Assembly (NCBI GenBank): GCA_034509425.1
Contig: JAVTVJ010000570.1
Location: forward strand, 620,001 to 684,000
DNA from: Eopsaltria australis
Taxonomy: Eukaryota > Chordata > Aves > Passeriformes > Petroicidae
Length of the DNA stretch: 64,000 bases
Reading direction: 5' to 3'
In this document: one piece after another, positions 26,401 through 38,680 of the stretch
How positions within the stretch are numbered: the stretch's first letter is position 1
Layout: every line of letters begins with the position of its first letter
Notes under the pieces: model-generated
Told to the model about the DNA's origin: nothing
Seen by the model: the letters and a program-made list of their open reading frames with translations, nothing else
Databases searched by the model: none
Program-made: the position numbers and the translations under genes

Positions 26401-27079
26401 ATCAGTAACAGATGCTGATGGTAACTGAAAAGAAAAAGAAAGACATCCACTCATTATTTCCCCCCTCTGCCTTTACCAGAAGCTTCCATCTTCTCCCCCT
26501 GGTTTATTTCTTGCTCCTCTTGTCTCGGGACCTTTGCCCATTCTTTCTTCTTTTCCTTCAGACGAGGGTCCCTATTCTGATTTTTTTTTTCTTGAGGCCC
26601 CTTCACCTGACCCCATTCTCACTTTCTTTGTCATCTTGTCTTTAACTTCTTTTCATGAAAATGCGTAGGATTCTGCCCATCAATGTCTAGACCACAACCT
26701 GTCACTTTTTTTTTTTCTTTTAAATCAGATTTTAAAAAATCAAAAGGCAACAAAATGAAAGGAATAAATGCTGCACAGATAAGATGAGGCTGAAGCAGCC
26801 ATGAGCAATGTAAATTTTTAGATGCAGTTTACTTCTATCTAATTAGTGTATTGCAAAATAAAGTGATACTGTTCAGGTATATTTTGTGCAAAGTCATTCT
26901 TGCCCTCTGAAAATTCCCAACCATATCATGACCATAGCAAGTTTAATTTTTTTGACTCCTTTACAGCTTTGAAAGCCATCAAAATCCAAATTTAACTGCC
27001 CAAGCCTCACAAAACCAGAATGCCAAAGCCAGGGTTTGTATTGCTAGATTGACTACCACAGAACTAGTTTACATCCCAG

Positions 27080-27116
27080 ATCAATTTGATTTATGCAAAT
27101 CAATTTGATTTATGCA
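27080..27116. repeat. 19 bp tandem duplication with octamer motif
   Basis: The 19 bp unit from ATCAATTTGATTTATGCAA is present twice, the second copy at 27099-27116 lacking its last base. The junction creates ATGCAAAT at 27093-27100, the classic POU/Oct octamer, and the unit contains an ATCAATTTGAT partial palindrome. Whether this is functional is unknown; the duplication itself is directly visible. Confidence 0.95.
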
Positions 27117-28479
27117 TCTCCATCTGGATGTCACAGTAAAGGATTTGGAAAATACAGTTAAATACTTCCAACAAAATTTAATTCCTTTATCAAGCCAGTG
27201 CAGGTTGTTTCATTCCTTTTCTCAACCAGCCACCAACACGAGCGAGTTGATATCTCGATACCATGGAGCTTCATGTAGATATTTGAACACCTACAGAGAG
27301 AAAAAGTCTTTTTTTTTTTTTTCCATTAGAATTTGTCAGTAGAAATGGGTCAAGCTTTGGGTAAATATGTTATTCCAGTAACAAGATTGCTTGATTCTAA
27401 AAGTGCAATACAAGACTTTCCATAGCACAGACCAGGTCCCTGGAAGCTGCTAGAAGATTCACTGGCTTACCATTAATATAGGATAGAAGTTATGGAAAAA
27501 ATTGCACCCCTCTTGAGGATAAGCAGCGTGGTGAACTGGTGACCATCACTACCAGAGACATGAAGCCACAGACCTGTCAAGAATATTGCAGTATAACCTT
27601 AGCTTTTCATTGGAAATAATCTTGCTTTTTTTACATGGATTTTTCTGGAATCCATCCAGAAATCAGAACGACCAAAATGGAAGAGTATTTTTGGGATGGA
27701 ATAGAATGCATTCCTCCTCTGGCAGTTCCCTTAGTGCCTGGCTTCTCCCTCTGCACTCTCAAAGGCAGGAAATGGCTGCTTTGGGGGATGAATTTGAGCC
27801 CTCAGCTCAGGTTCCTGTTCTGCATTGCTCTGGGAAGGGGCACCCACCTCCCTCCTTGGGCTCTGGCAGAGCCCTCAGCTCCTCACCCCACACACCCTCT
27901 GTGCCACGGCCTCACCACTCCCACAGGCAACAATTCCTGCCCAACATCCCATGCTAACCTACTCTCCTTCAGCTTGGGCCATTCCACCTTGTCCCTTGGG
28001 ATACTGGAAGGCTGCTGGAAGAGAAGCAAATGCCAGAATATTTAATATTCCAGCGCACCCTTCACTTTGGAGCAACAGCAGTAGAAACCAGCAACTGTTC
28101 TTCAGCCTGGAAGCAGCCTGTCACCTGCTTGGAAGACATTTCTGCTCCCTGCATGCTTTTGGGATGTTTCCTGTTGCTTCCACAGCAGATCTTTGTGCAG
28201 CAGTTGTTCCTTTGCAGGGAAAGCACAGCCCAGGACAGACAGAACCAGTGCAGCTCCAAGGAGAGAGCCTGAGCATTCCTGGCTGCAGAAGCAGCCCCTT
28301 CTTGGCCAGGTCTAAAGGAAACCTTACTCACAATCTCACCCTTCTCCCTCCCACCTTCCTTTTTCTTCCTTTCTTTTTTCTTTTCTTTTTTGTTTTTGCA
28401 CTTGCAAAGCTTTTCTTGGCAGCCCCTTACATTCCAGCAGAGCAGCACCTCACTGAGGTATTACCTGATTACACCGAGC

Positions 28480-28950
28480 ACTGTAACATGTGGAATTTTG
28501 CACATCCAGTGACAGTAACAAATGGGGTATTAATTAACACCACAGTGATTAAAGGCTCGGGATCCCGACATCTGTAATGAATGCTCCAAAGATATTGTCC
28601 CTGCACGGGGATCTGTAAATCAGGGTGCTTGCAAAAGGAGCTCTGCTCTTTCTCAGCTCGTTGCCATTCTCTGAGTGCTAACGAGGGGAACAGGGCAGAG
28701 CTCAAGCGTTTGAATGAACCCTCACTTTTTCAGAGGACTTAATGAATCATGAGCAGACTGCTCTATCATGTGTTTCGCAGCCCTGAGGAGATGCTGATGA
28801 AGCCCTTGACTCACCCCACGGTGTATGAAAGTCAGTGCATCAGAAGGAACCCAATCAGTTACACCAGAAATGGTTTTATTTCCTCCAACATCCAATTTGA
28901 TGATCTCGTTATGTTTCACCCCGCTTTGTCTAACCTAGGAATTTGCTACT
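28480..28950. promoter_or_regulatory. Possible conserved noncoding element
   Basis: A complex repeat-free segment follows the pyrimidine-rich stretch at 28340-28395. It includes 'ggtattaattaacacc' (a TTAATTAA core at 28530-28537), 'gtgattaaaggctcggg', and several isolated CpGs. Short open frames cross it on both strands without domain likeness. It overlaps the end of the 250-codon open frame discussed in the findings. Regulatory function is only inference. Confidence 0.2.
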
Positions 28951-31745
28951 AGATCATTTCATTCTTCCTTTTTTGCTCACTGTTAAAAACCAGTGACAGG
29001 TCAGATGGAAACTCCTTCTCCAGTAGGCCTTCAGTCAAAGATGAAGTTGATTAAAATGTCATATATGTAATAAAAATACTGGCATTCAGTCAAAACCTGA
29101 CAAATTAGTTATGGCTTGTCTAATCCACATTCAGCTATAAAACATGATTTACCAAATACCCTCACCTAACAAAGGGTATTGGGTTTCTTACTGAATTCTC
29201 TCTATTTGACACTCTCATAATGTGCAAACATACATGGATTTAATTTTTTCATTTCCTTCCGGATGGAATATTTCAACCTGTTAATATATACACAAATCCT
29301 GGTAATCCTGAAAACTGTTTAGGCTTTATTTTTCTTTCAAATTATATTTTCTCCAGTTTTCTTTCTGTTACATCCATCCTTATGCATGGATTTACAAGAG
29401 CAGGCAAATGAAGAAAATGACTTTTTCAAAGAAAATAGTGGAAATAGGCAGATTGTAAAAAGATATATTTTAATCAAAGCTCTTAACTGCCTAGTGGGTT
29501 TTAAAATTCTCTGGAGAAATGGCTAAAATAGACTCCTCACCATGCCAATAAAGGTTAAGTTGGCAATGACTGGGGACAATTGCAGAGAGGCACTTCAGAA
29601 ACATTTTTTCCCCTGGTGTTTCAGCCAGGCAAGGAGTGTTTGAATCCTGGAATTGTCACCCCGTGGAAGCACAAGTGCCTTTGCATCTGTTTAGGGCCAC
29701 TTTAGGATTTGTGTCCCCTGCACAATGGAGATGTGAAATTCAGTCTGTGACATTAATGGGATCAAATGGTGATGCTTAATCCCATGGAACAGGCAGGGAT
29801 CATTTGAACACCCTCTGCAACCTCCACGGCCCTTGCTGAGGTCCTGACCTTTATCTTCTCACAATAAAGTTTGCTAACCAAAGGCATCTTGTTTCTCTCT
29901 CTAGGTATTACAATAAACTAGACACATATTAGTTTGCCTGTCAGGTGATGGCAGAACCAAGAATGTCTGACAAGCAAAAAGTGTCTCTTTTACTCAGAAA
30001 TTCGGGTCTTTTTTTAGTGCTACCAATTTTCAAAGAAAAAAAAAAAATAGCAAGCACACATCACTATTTTTCAGGATACAGCATGCCTGAAAAGAGTGTT
30101 TTTTCTCTCAGGACACCCTGTGTGACCAACTATATTCCTGCAAACATGTTCTTTTGGGGAAAATGGATAAAATTTGAAGTGGTTATTTGGATAAAACTCA
30201 TGGCATTCCTGCACTTGGGCTAATATAAGAAAGAAAGCAATGAAAATGCTTGTTTGCATCTCTCTGATGAGGCCCAAAGACAATGGAAAGGATTAAGAGT
30301 TAACAATTCAACTGTGACTAAACAATGGGTTTGTTAAGGAAGTTGACTAAAGTTTAAGACAACTCCTCCAGAAGTCTCTTCAACAGGCAGATGTTTGGTG
30401 AATGGGAAACTGCCTGGCATAAAATAACCATGGAGGAAATTATGGGCCAGGGAAGAAAGGGGCTGAGAAGCACAGGGGTTTCCTGTAGGAGGGAAGAGAG
30501 CCCAGATCAGCCCAGGCACCTCAGGGAAAACATCCTTAGCAGCAAATACCCATTCCCAGGAGCACAGAGGGTGTTCTGCCAAGGAAGCCCTGCAAAGCCA
30601 AGTGAATAACCAGGGCTAACAACCCAATGTGCCTCAGGGAACTGCTGGCACAGGCCTGTCCTTGGTACCACTTGGGCCAAAGAGGGAGGATTTTGCATTG
30701 CAAGCTGTGAGGACAAGGCAGCTGAGGAGCCAAGAGAAGTAATACACCCAGGGAGATTTGGGAGGAGCTCCTTTCTCTGATTTGGACACCAATAGACCTC
30801 AGAAGTTCTCACCTGTCCCAGGAAGAAGAAATGGCTTCACAGGTAGCAGATAATGCATTGTTTATTCGAGAGACACCCACTCCTGCCAGGTTCTGAGTCC
30901 CTAGCTGCACCAATAAATCCTAATTGAGGATGGAAAACAACCTGGCAAACATGTGCTGAGCAGATCCATCACTCCCAGTTCCCATACAGAGTCCTGGGAC
31001 TCAGCAGTGGCCAGGAAAGGGAGCAGTGCCAGCTCTGCACCCACAGTGACTCACCTGCTCCTCAGCACAAATGAACCAGCTGGCAGTGCCTCCCTCTGCC
31101 AGAGCCACATATTCACATGATTTCTTTCCTGTGCCCCTTCTCTCTTCCATGGCAGTGTTTGCATGATTTTCAATGCTCCTGCTCCATTTGATGTTTCTTT
31201 TATGTACTCTCCAATACTTTCCTTCTCTACCACCATCACTCCTCATTTTCCCATTTGCCATTCTGCTCTTCCAGACTCAACCTATCCCTGCTACTGCCAG
31301 CTGTGCAGATATTTTTCTCAGAGCACATTGAAAATACACACAGCCCTTCTGAAAAAGCTATTCTCTCTTTTCATTTGGATCTTTTTCTGACATCTCCCTT
31401 TTGTTTTCTGGGGTGCTATGTCTGATCAATGCCAAGTGACTGCTGTGATTAAAAAAATTATCCCATCTTAGAATCTGAGCCATTTCAGGACAAAAACAAA
31501 ATAAGGAAGAAAATATCTCGAGGTCCCCAAAAGTCAGAGCAGACCAAGAGCTTATACAGAAACCTCATTTTTGTGCTGTGTGGGCTTTGTTCCTTAAACT
31601 CCATGGGACAAACTCCCTGATGAGGATGAAACAGAGCATCTCATGATTGGCAGCTCAGAGCATCCTCTCCAAGGCTGCTCCACACCCACAGAAAGCTGTC
31701 AAGTCACCCCTGAGAGGCAGCCCCACCAACATCTTAGATTTAGGC

Positions 31746-31836
31746 CAGTGTTTCCCAGCTGTAGGTCACGACCCCACATGGGCCAGGGTCAGCACTGGGT
31801 TCACACAGGGTCACAAGGAGTTGGAGAAAGCTAAAG
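31746..31836 (+). mobile_element. Possible hAT-type terminal fragment
   Basis: The sequence begins CAGTGTTTCCCAGCTGTAGG and continues with 'tcacgaccccacatggg' and two further 'gggtca' strings. A CAGTGTTTCYCA start followed by a GGTCRCGACCCC block is a common form of hAT (Charlie-like) 5' termini in tetrapods. No matching inverted right end is visible within about 300 bp, so only one terminus survives, or the likeness is accidental. Confidence 0.3.
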
Positions 31837-32234
31837 AAATATTTAAGCTTAAGGATTTGTATTCAGGGGTTTTTCCCAGTTAGTGGGGGGAAGGGAAGGA
31901 GTGGAGCTGCACACAAACAGATGAGCCAAGGAAGCTGATTGCTTCAGAAATCCTGACTTGAAATATTGGGAATTCCACACTGGAGAGAAAGAAAGTGGTT
32001 CTGTGGCTCATGTACTTTGTCTATGCACCTTTTTTTTTTTTTTAATGTATTAGTTTGAAACTAGCCAGAAGTCTGGAAAGGTTTCAGTAACCTTAGAAGA
32101 CAGACTAGCAAACAAATACAAGAGACATCAGCATGAGCATCCTTGTAATAGTACCTGGCTTTCATCAGAAGAATTTGAAAGGGTTCTCAACAGTGAAAGC
32201 ATTTATACTTCCCGTGGAGTAAAAGGAGGTTTTC

Positions 32235-32325
32235 ATTATCCACGTTTTACAGAGGAGAACCTGCCTAGGTGACTTGCTCAGTGTCATGCAGAAGTTCTGT
32301 GGCTGAGTTAAAAGCTGAATCCAAA
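32235..32325 (-). mobile_element. MIR-like SINE relic, antisense
   Basis: MIR elements are old tRNA-derived SINEs found across amniotes. On the plus strand this stretch reads as an antisense MIR core: 'attatccacgttttacagag', then a degraded 'gagaacctgcc', then 'aggtgacttgctcagtgtca', then 'gtggctgagtt' and 'gctgaatcc'. These correspond in order to the reverse complements of the family's 'ctgtaaaatggggataat', 'cttgggcaagt(c/t)act', 'ctctgcca' and 'gattcgaaccc' blocks. Only the core and part of the tRNA-derived half survive. The order and spacing of blocks make chance unlikely, but divergence is high, as expected for an element more than 100 million years old. Confidence 0.65.
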
Positions 32326-33996
32326 ATTGAATTCTTAATTAAGTTAAAGCCCTTGTCACAGCACTACTCTCTGCTCAGATTCCCCCCCAAAATGCATCTC
32401 CAATCCAATGGCTATCACCTGCACCTATGTAATTAGAACTTGTGCAATCACAGGAGCATTGCAACAGACCTCAGGGTCATGAAAGGTGTGAGAAGGATTA
32501 ATGCAACGACTGGATTTTTTTGATCTTACACAAATAACACAGAGTCATAGGCAGTGATTTGTCAATCTTATTTCATCCCTAAGGGGAATACTTGCAAAAT
32601 CTTGCCCACACTTGATTATGAAGATCGAATGTGGTGGCTGCTTTTGTCCTTCAGGAGCAGGATGGGAGTCAAACAAACAACATCATCACACAGCAGTGAA
32701 GTTGATGAAGGTCTCCCCTGCATGGGCCACCTGCAGTCCTCTGGCTGGTTCCTGGAGCTTTTGACAACCTGGAAGAGGCTGAAACGTGGGAACTCCATGG
32801 TGTGGGACAATGTCAGAAGAGTGAAGCCAAGCTGGGCTCACGAGCAGCTCCAGCACTGCCTTGCCTGTGTGCACAACCCAGAGCAGGATGTGCAGCGTGG
32901 GCCTTGTCCATGAGAACACAAAACCTCTTCCAGATCTCTGCTGAAATTCAGTGAACTGCTGTGGCAGCCAGACTGACCCACAGGGGATCAGCTCACCATG
33001 GCCACAACCCCCTGGAGCAGGGACACCAGCACCAGGAGCCTGCACTGATGACATTTTACAAATCAAGATACTTCCAGTTAGCTGATATTTGGCACTGGCT
33101 CATTAACCCAGCTGCTGGCACAGTCCTGCTTTCTTGTGCAGATAAGAACTTGGCCTCACCCAGTACAGACTGACTTGTTAGCTGGGAAAAGATCATTTAT
33201 TGCTTTCACATCATTGCTTCAGCTATCCTTGGATAAACTGGCTATGCAATTTAATGGTTGATAGATTTCTGCTTGCAGTATTTTCTTCATGTCTGTATTC
33301 TCTATACTTTCCTACTTGCTTTTTCTCCCCCCCTCATTTACCTTAAAGTACTTTAAAAAATTAAAGCTTGTAACAATTTTCTGTGTCATTTTCTGGTGAG
33401 GAAATCAATCTTACGAATACCTTTGCATGTAACAATAAGCCTATTACAAATTAACAGATTCTTCCAGTGTTTTCTCCCTTGGGTTTGGGAAGCTTATCTG
33501 TTTACAATCATCACCTCTGTTTCTGCAGGGGAAGGTTGGGAAGCTTGAGACTTTCAAAAAAATATTTATGCATGTGCTGAGTGGGGTGGAGTGGGAATGG
33601 ATCCACACTGGGAACATTTTGATTCCAGAGCACTTAGAAAACTGCTAACAGGACGATGAAAGCTTGATTTCACAGATCTGTTACACTCCACAAGCCTATT
33701 TTGCAAGATTCCTTTGTGCATGGAAATTACTAAATTCTATCAAAATACTCATAAAATTTTCACCTGCTAGAAGCCAAATCACTTTTTTGTTGCCTAGACA
33801 AACACAATGATGAAGATGTTTACCAATCTCTGCCTAGAGACACTGTGGACTCCCTTGGTGTCTGAGATCTCTCACCCTTGTAGGCATGGCCCAGGCTGTA
33901 TTGAAGGGATGTGCCCTTCTGGAAAAGAGCCTGAGGTGTCCTGGGGCATCTTAAATGGATCTAAAAGATGTTGTTTCCATGGTAACCAAATCCCAC

Positions 33997-34016
33997 TTTT
34001 TTTTTTTTTTTTTTTT
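33997..34016. repeat. Poly-T run (T20)
   Basis: Twenty consecutive T residues, the longest T homopolymer in the window. It starts 11 bp after an RFX-like GTTTCCATGGTAAC site. Similar but shorter T runs occur at 5-17, 27309-27322, 32029-32043, 51022-51036 and 63719-63731. Confidence 0.95.
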
Positions 34017-37000
34017 AAATAACAGAATGAAAAATATTAGGGCTCTTAATTTCATTGTTGTAGGTACTTGTGTGCCTGTACATTTATAAACAACATTAGG
34101 GCACTGCACAGCAGCAGCAGCTTGAATTAAAATGATGGCAAGTCAAGGAGGCTTGCCTGGCAGGAGAGAAACTCACAGGACCTCTTAACTGTTCATTTTC
34201 CAAGATCTGGATTTTTTTAAATGTGAAAGTTTGTTTAGAATGTGTAATATCAAGAGCTAGGTGTTTGAAAAAGACTTAATGTTGAAGTTGGAGCTAATTG
34301 TTTGTTCTGGAAAGTGCTAGTAACACATATATATAACCATAGATATAATTTGATATATTTTTATATATACATTCCATATATTCCAGTATGGCAGCAGAAT
34401 CAGCTGAGTTGCACTCCTCTTCTGGAAGGGGGAGGGCGGCTAAGCACAAGCTCAAAGTTTCTGTTAAATATCATACCTAGGTAGTCAAGTCGGGGAAAAT
34501 ACAGCACAGGGACTAAAAGTAACACTTTCAGCTCATGCCACTCCCTCTCCTCTGTGGCTAAGTGGGAAATCCTCTTTATTTTCATCTGGAAGGAAAGGGC
34601 AGCTCACCTATTTTTGCTGGAGTCTAAAGAGGATCTAAGGAGATGAGTGGTTAATTCTCCAGGTGGGCTGGTAATTTTCTGTGTTCCCTCACTACCTGAC
34701 CCAGGAATTGGGCCAAGGAGCAGGATCCTGATGGAATCCTAGCCCCAGTGAAATCAAGGCAAAAATCTTAGAAGGTGGAAGTATCAAAGGTAATCTCAAG
34801 TTGTTTGAACAATGGAAGGGTCACCAAACTCAAATGTAAGGTTTCCTGCAGCTGTAAATGGAAAGAGTAAAGAGTAGATGTACCGCTCATCAGAATATGG
34901 TTGGTTTTTTAAAAGGTTTGACAGCCTTGTTTCTGCAAAGACCAGAGCTAACACAATTATAAACACAGAAAAGAAAGGCCTCCCAAACTATTCTAGCCAA
35001 AGCCACATGTTTAAAATGCATTACAATGGGTGTTAGAGTCAACCAGCAATTATCTGGATCTAGGCAATAAATAAATACTGATAACTTTAATTATAGATCC
35101 GTGATAGAACTCATGGAAGGAATATAAATATGATGTCTGGAGGTAATTAATGCTCAAAAATTAACAAACAAGAGAAAGATAAACAGAATGAGATCATCTT
35201 CAAGTACTGTGGGGAGCTAAGTTGGGGTGTATTCCCCAGACAGGGTTGAAAACACTGACAAATCTAAATCAGTTTTCCTGGGAATACCAAGTTTCTTGAA
35301 GGGTATATGAAACACATATTGCATAAACATCCCTGATACCTAATTCCAAGGAGCTCAATGCCAGGTATGGTGATTTAGAACTGTTCAGTTCCCCAGTGTC
35401 AGCAGAATTCTCATAAACACTGGCATGCCCAATATATTGACTGTGTGATTTCACATAAACCCACGATTATCCCACTCCGTAAACAAGAGTTATATAAATG
35501 GCACAATTTCATGCAGTGTTTTTATCTGAAGCAGCTGCCAGCTGTGCCTTTACTCACACCAGCACATCTATCAACAACTCCAAGCCTTTTCAAACACAAG
35601 GCTTGCACTGCAGAAAATACAACTATTTGAAACCTAAAATTATCTCTGCCTTCGCAGCTGTGTCTGTGGGCTGGTGTGAGGCAGTGCTGGCCCCGTGCTG
35701 TGCAGCACTCACTGCTGGGGCACCGTGGTGACAGCACAGCTGCCAAAGGCACTGGCCACGTCAGGTACTTCTTGTCACCAGGGTGTCTCTGTCAGCACCG
35801 AGCGTGGCTCTGGTGAACAACATTCAATTGTCACCTCGCCTTTGTTCATCCCCAGGACAGGAGCTGAGAGGCACAGGCAGCATTTGCCCACAGTTATCCC
35901 TACCAGCTCTGCAAAGGACAGCGTCCAGAGGTCACCAAATTCCCAGGAAAGTCTGCCCCTGACTCCAGGGACTCTTTGGTGGGTCTGCAGTTGCTCCTTG
36001 ATGGATCCTGCTGCCGGAATTGCCAACAAGGATGCCACGTGTGAAGGAGGTTCCCACACCCCGCTGCACACACGGGCTCAACAGGAGCCCAGGTGAGGCT
36101 GGGACTGATCAATAATTCATTGCAGGCACACAGCTCCTGATCTTGCATTTCCTCAGTCTGAATTTGACAGCCACAGGGCACTGATGCTTGGAGGTTTGTC
36201 CATTCATCTTCGAACACTCCAAAGGTGCACTCTGCTCTGCTCACCCCCTTGCTTTTCCTCTTCCCATATGACCCATGGTTCCAGTTAATTTCTAAGTGGA
36301 GACAAGCCCAATTACTGCAGATTGCTGTAATGCTCAAACTGGCTCCGTGGTGAATTCCTGAAGTTGCTAATAAAAAATGCTAAGCCAAGTAATAAAACCT
36401 TGTTTAATTCGAGTAACCTAAAACTAAGCTCAAAACACAGAGAAGGGAGATTCCTCTCTCTCCTCCATAAAATTGTTCCAGTCGTTGTATGATCCAGGCA
36501 GATAAAGAGAACATATTTCACTCCTTATGTCTTTACTCCATTAGGACTTCTTTTCTCTCGTGGAGAAACACAAGTGTACCTTCAATACCACTGAAATACA
36601 GCCATGTGGCAGCAGAAGAAACTCTGGTTCGCGCTGCTGTCTCAGCACAACTGTATCTGCTTAAAAATGTTCCACAGAGCTTGCAACAGAGTGAGAAATT
36701 ATTTTTCTATGAAAAAAACCGAACGATAAAAATGAAACCAAAAAGCTTTTGCTTTTATAATTAAAAAAGGAATTAGTTTTCCGACAGCCAACCTGTCAGA
36801 TTTGTGGATGATGAAACCAGAAAAAGGATCTAACACAGAAGTTAGACGAACATCAACAGTTAATACAAAAATACCTAATCTTATACAGAAAAGGCAATAA
36901 AACACAGAGGAGTTGGTTGTCAATTAAAACTATTTCAGAAGCTGTTCTTCAGACCTTAGCTGTGCCTTGTTTCCATGTCTGTTAGAAAATTAAAAAGGAA

Positions 37001-37339
37001 TTTACTGTAAAGTTTCATAGAATTAAAACAAAAAAGCCTCAGTGGCAGCTACAGCTGTGGGATAATTGTGCAGGTAGTGCATGGTCTGTCTTGTTTTTGC
37101 CAAGGCAGAACTGGCACATAACAGTGGGTTAGCACTGGGGAAAACCTGGAAGTCATACAGGACTTAAAAGCTTCCTTGAATTTTGCTATTTTCTCCTGCA
37201 TGGCTAAAGCCATAGCTGGTGTAAATCACCTCCTCAGGGAGGAGAGCAAGTAGCACGTTGTACTTTAGCCTCGTGTAGAGTCGAGCTCTCGCAGGAGAAA
37301 AAAAATATCAAAGCATGTTTGACAACTCATTCTGCCACA

Positions 37340-37415
37340 GAGTTCCAGTTTATTAAGTCAACTGGTCTTCCTGTGCCTTGGTTTCCCCTTTGAAATGTGC
37401 AGAGGGTATTATACA
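37340..37415 (+). mobile_element. MIR-like SINE relic, sense
   Basis: The sequence 'tcctgtgccttggtttcccc' followed closely by a TATTAT-rich tail (37407-37419) resembles the sense MIR core, where 'ctctgtgcctcagtttcc' precedes 'tgtaaaatggggataata'. The preceding 'attaagtcaactggtc' can be fitted to the 'gggcaagtcacttaac' part. Only about 75 bp are recognisable. It could also be a related CORE-type SINE or L2 end, since these share this motif. Confidence 0.5.
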
Positions 37416-37899
37416 TATTATTACAAACTAACTCCAGGAGTAAAACCAGGAACAGCATACCTGCGGGATTTTTGACACTGCCTAACTATAGGCAAGAGAA
37501 GCAGGTGAGACTTGTATAAATCATCAGGATCAGTGACTAGAAATGGGCCTTGGAAAGGGCTTTCTTCCTCAGGCAGAACTGCAGTTTTGGCTTGACTACT
37601 TTTCTTTGGGGTTTTGCAGAGCAGGGCTATTGCATTCCTGGTCCTGGCTCTCTTCCACAGCAGCAACAGTTGATCACGCATAATTTGCAAGAGTACATCG
37701 TGGTTTAGTCTCCCTGTCTACCAGGAACAGTGTTTGGCACGCAAAAAGCTCCGGGGGTGAGGCTCCCTGGGCTGTGTGAGTGTGCACACGTGTGCCCAAA
37801 GGAGAAGGGGCTTCAGAAAATGTCAGCTCTTGGGAGCAACTTCTGGAAAGATTTCCAGGACTTGGAATCTGTCATGATTAAAACCAGTCGTTCACTTTC

Positions 37900-38680
37900 T
37901 TATCTTCTGTCAAACTTGAGAAGTGTAATGACAGCTCTTAAAGATCGCGCTCTCCGAGGATTGGGAATGCTCAGGGTGGCACGTGAGCCAGAGAGAGTGA
38001 GGGAGATAAAAGGAAATCAGGGGTGAAAGTTCCCTTCTGCATGTCCCAGAAATACGGGCATGCTTGGCTTTGCCTCCCCACTAATGATATAAAAACGTAT
38101 CATCCCCAAATGTTTTTGGCTTTGGAATGAAAGCCTAAGAGGCGTCCATTGGTATTGATATCACAAACATTTCTCTGTGCTCCAAAATGAACTCTTTTCT
38201 TGGCTCGCACTGTGGAACGTCAGTTTGGAAAATAGGAGCTCTCTGTTGTGGCAGGCTCTGATTGTCATATGTGTACACGCATCACACGCACAGAAACAAA
38301 TCTGTGTAGGGATGGCCTCCAAAGCAGGGTCCTGGGGAAGGTTACCGCTGCACCATATGCAGGACTTTGATTTATAGTTATATTTTTCACAGCGTGACAC
38401 ACATTGTTGGTGAGCTGCGGCTGTGATAAAATCGTGGAGGTGTAAAGTTTCACTGGCTGGATGGTGAGGAGCAGGCAGGGAGGGTGTAATGCGAGTCGAG
38501 AGCTGCTCTCCAAATGAATGAACTTGTATTGTGGATCTGGTTACAGCCGGCACACTGCCTTAATCCATCAACAGCAAGTTCACTTACAAACCAGCCTTTG
38601 TTTTTAATCCATGAGCCTTTGGGGATTCACTGTAATCAAATGGCCAATCACAGGAACACATGAGAGGGGGAAAAAAAGGA
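37900..38680. promoter_or_regulatory. CpG-retaining unique stretch, possible conserved element
   Basis: Over about 780 bp many CpGs are kept (for example near 37946, 38142, 38207, 38279, 38347, 38392, 38433, 38490), in sequence free of recognisable repeats. Homeobox- and bHLH-like strings such as TAATCCATC and CATATG occur. In neutral bird intergenic DNA CpG tends to decay, so the retention may mark constraint or low methylation. There is no open frame of note, and this remains a guess. Confidence 0.2.

Larger units (their letters stand above)
21356..31700. other. Intergenic or intronic DNA, no gene seen
   Basis: Unique DNA with the candidate elements listed separately. Pyrimidine-rich patches at 26455-26640 and 28340-28395 produce Phe/Leu/Pro-rich open frames. 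27.7-28.3 kb is GC-richer and gives overlapping open frames in two plus-strand frames, the longest 250 codons. Sequence from 28.97 to 31.7 kb is plain, with one short inverted repeat (ATGGGAT at 29756 and ATCCCAT at 29779). Confidence 0.65.

Noticed and set aside
34320..34385. AT-rich stretch with TATATA units, considered as an origin or promoter
   Set aside because: No defined unit or accompanying promoter elements; ordinary AT-rich low complexity.
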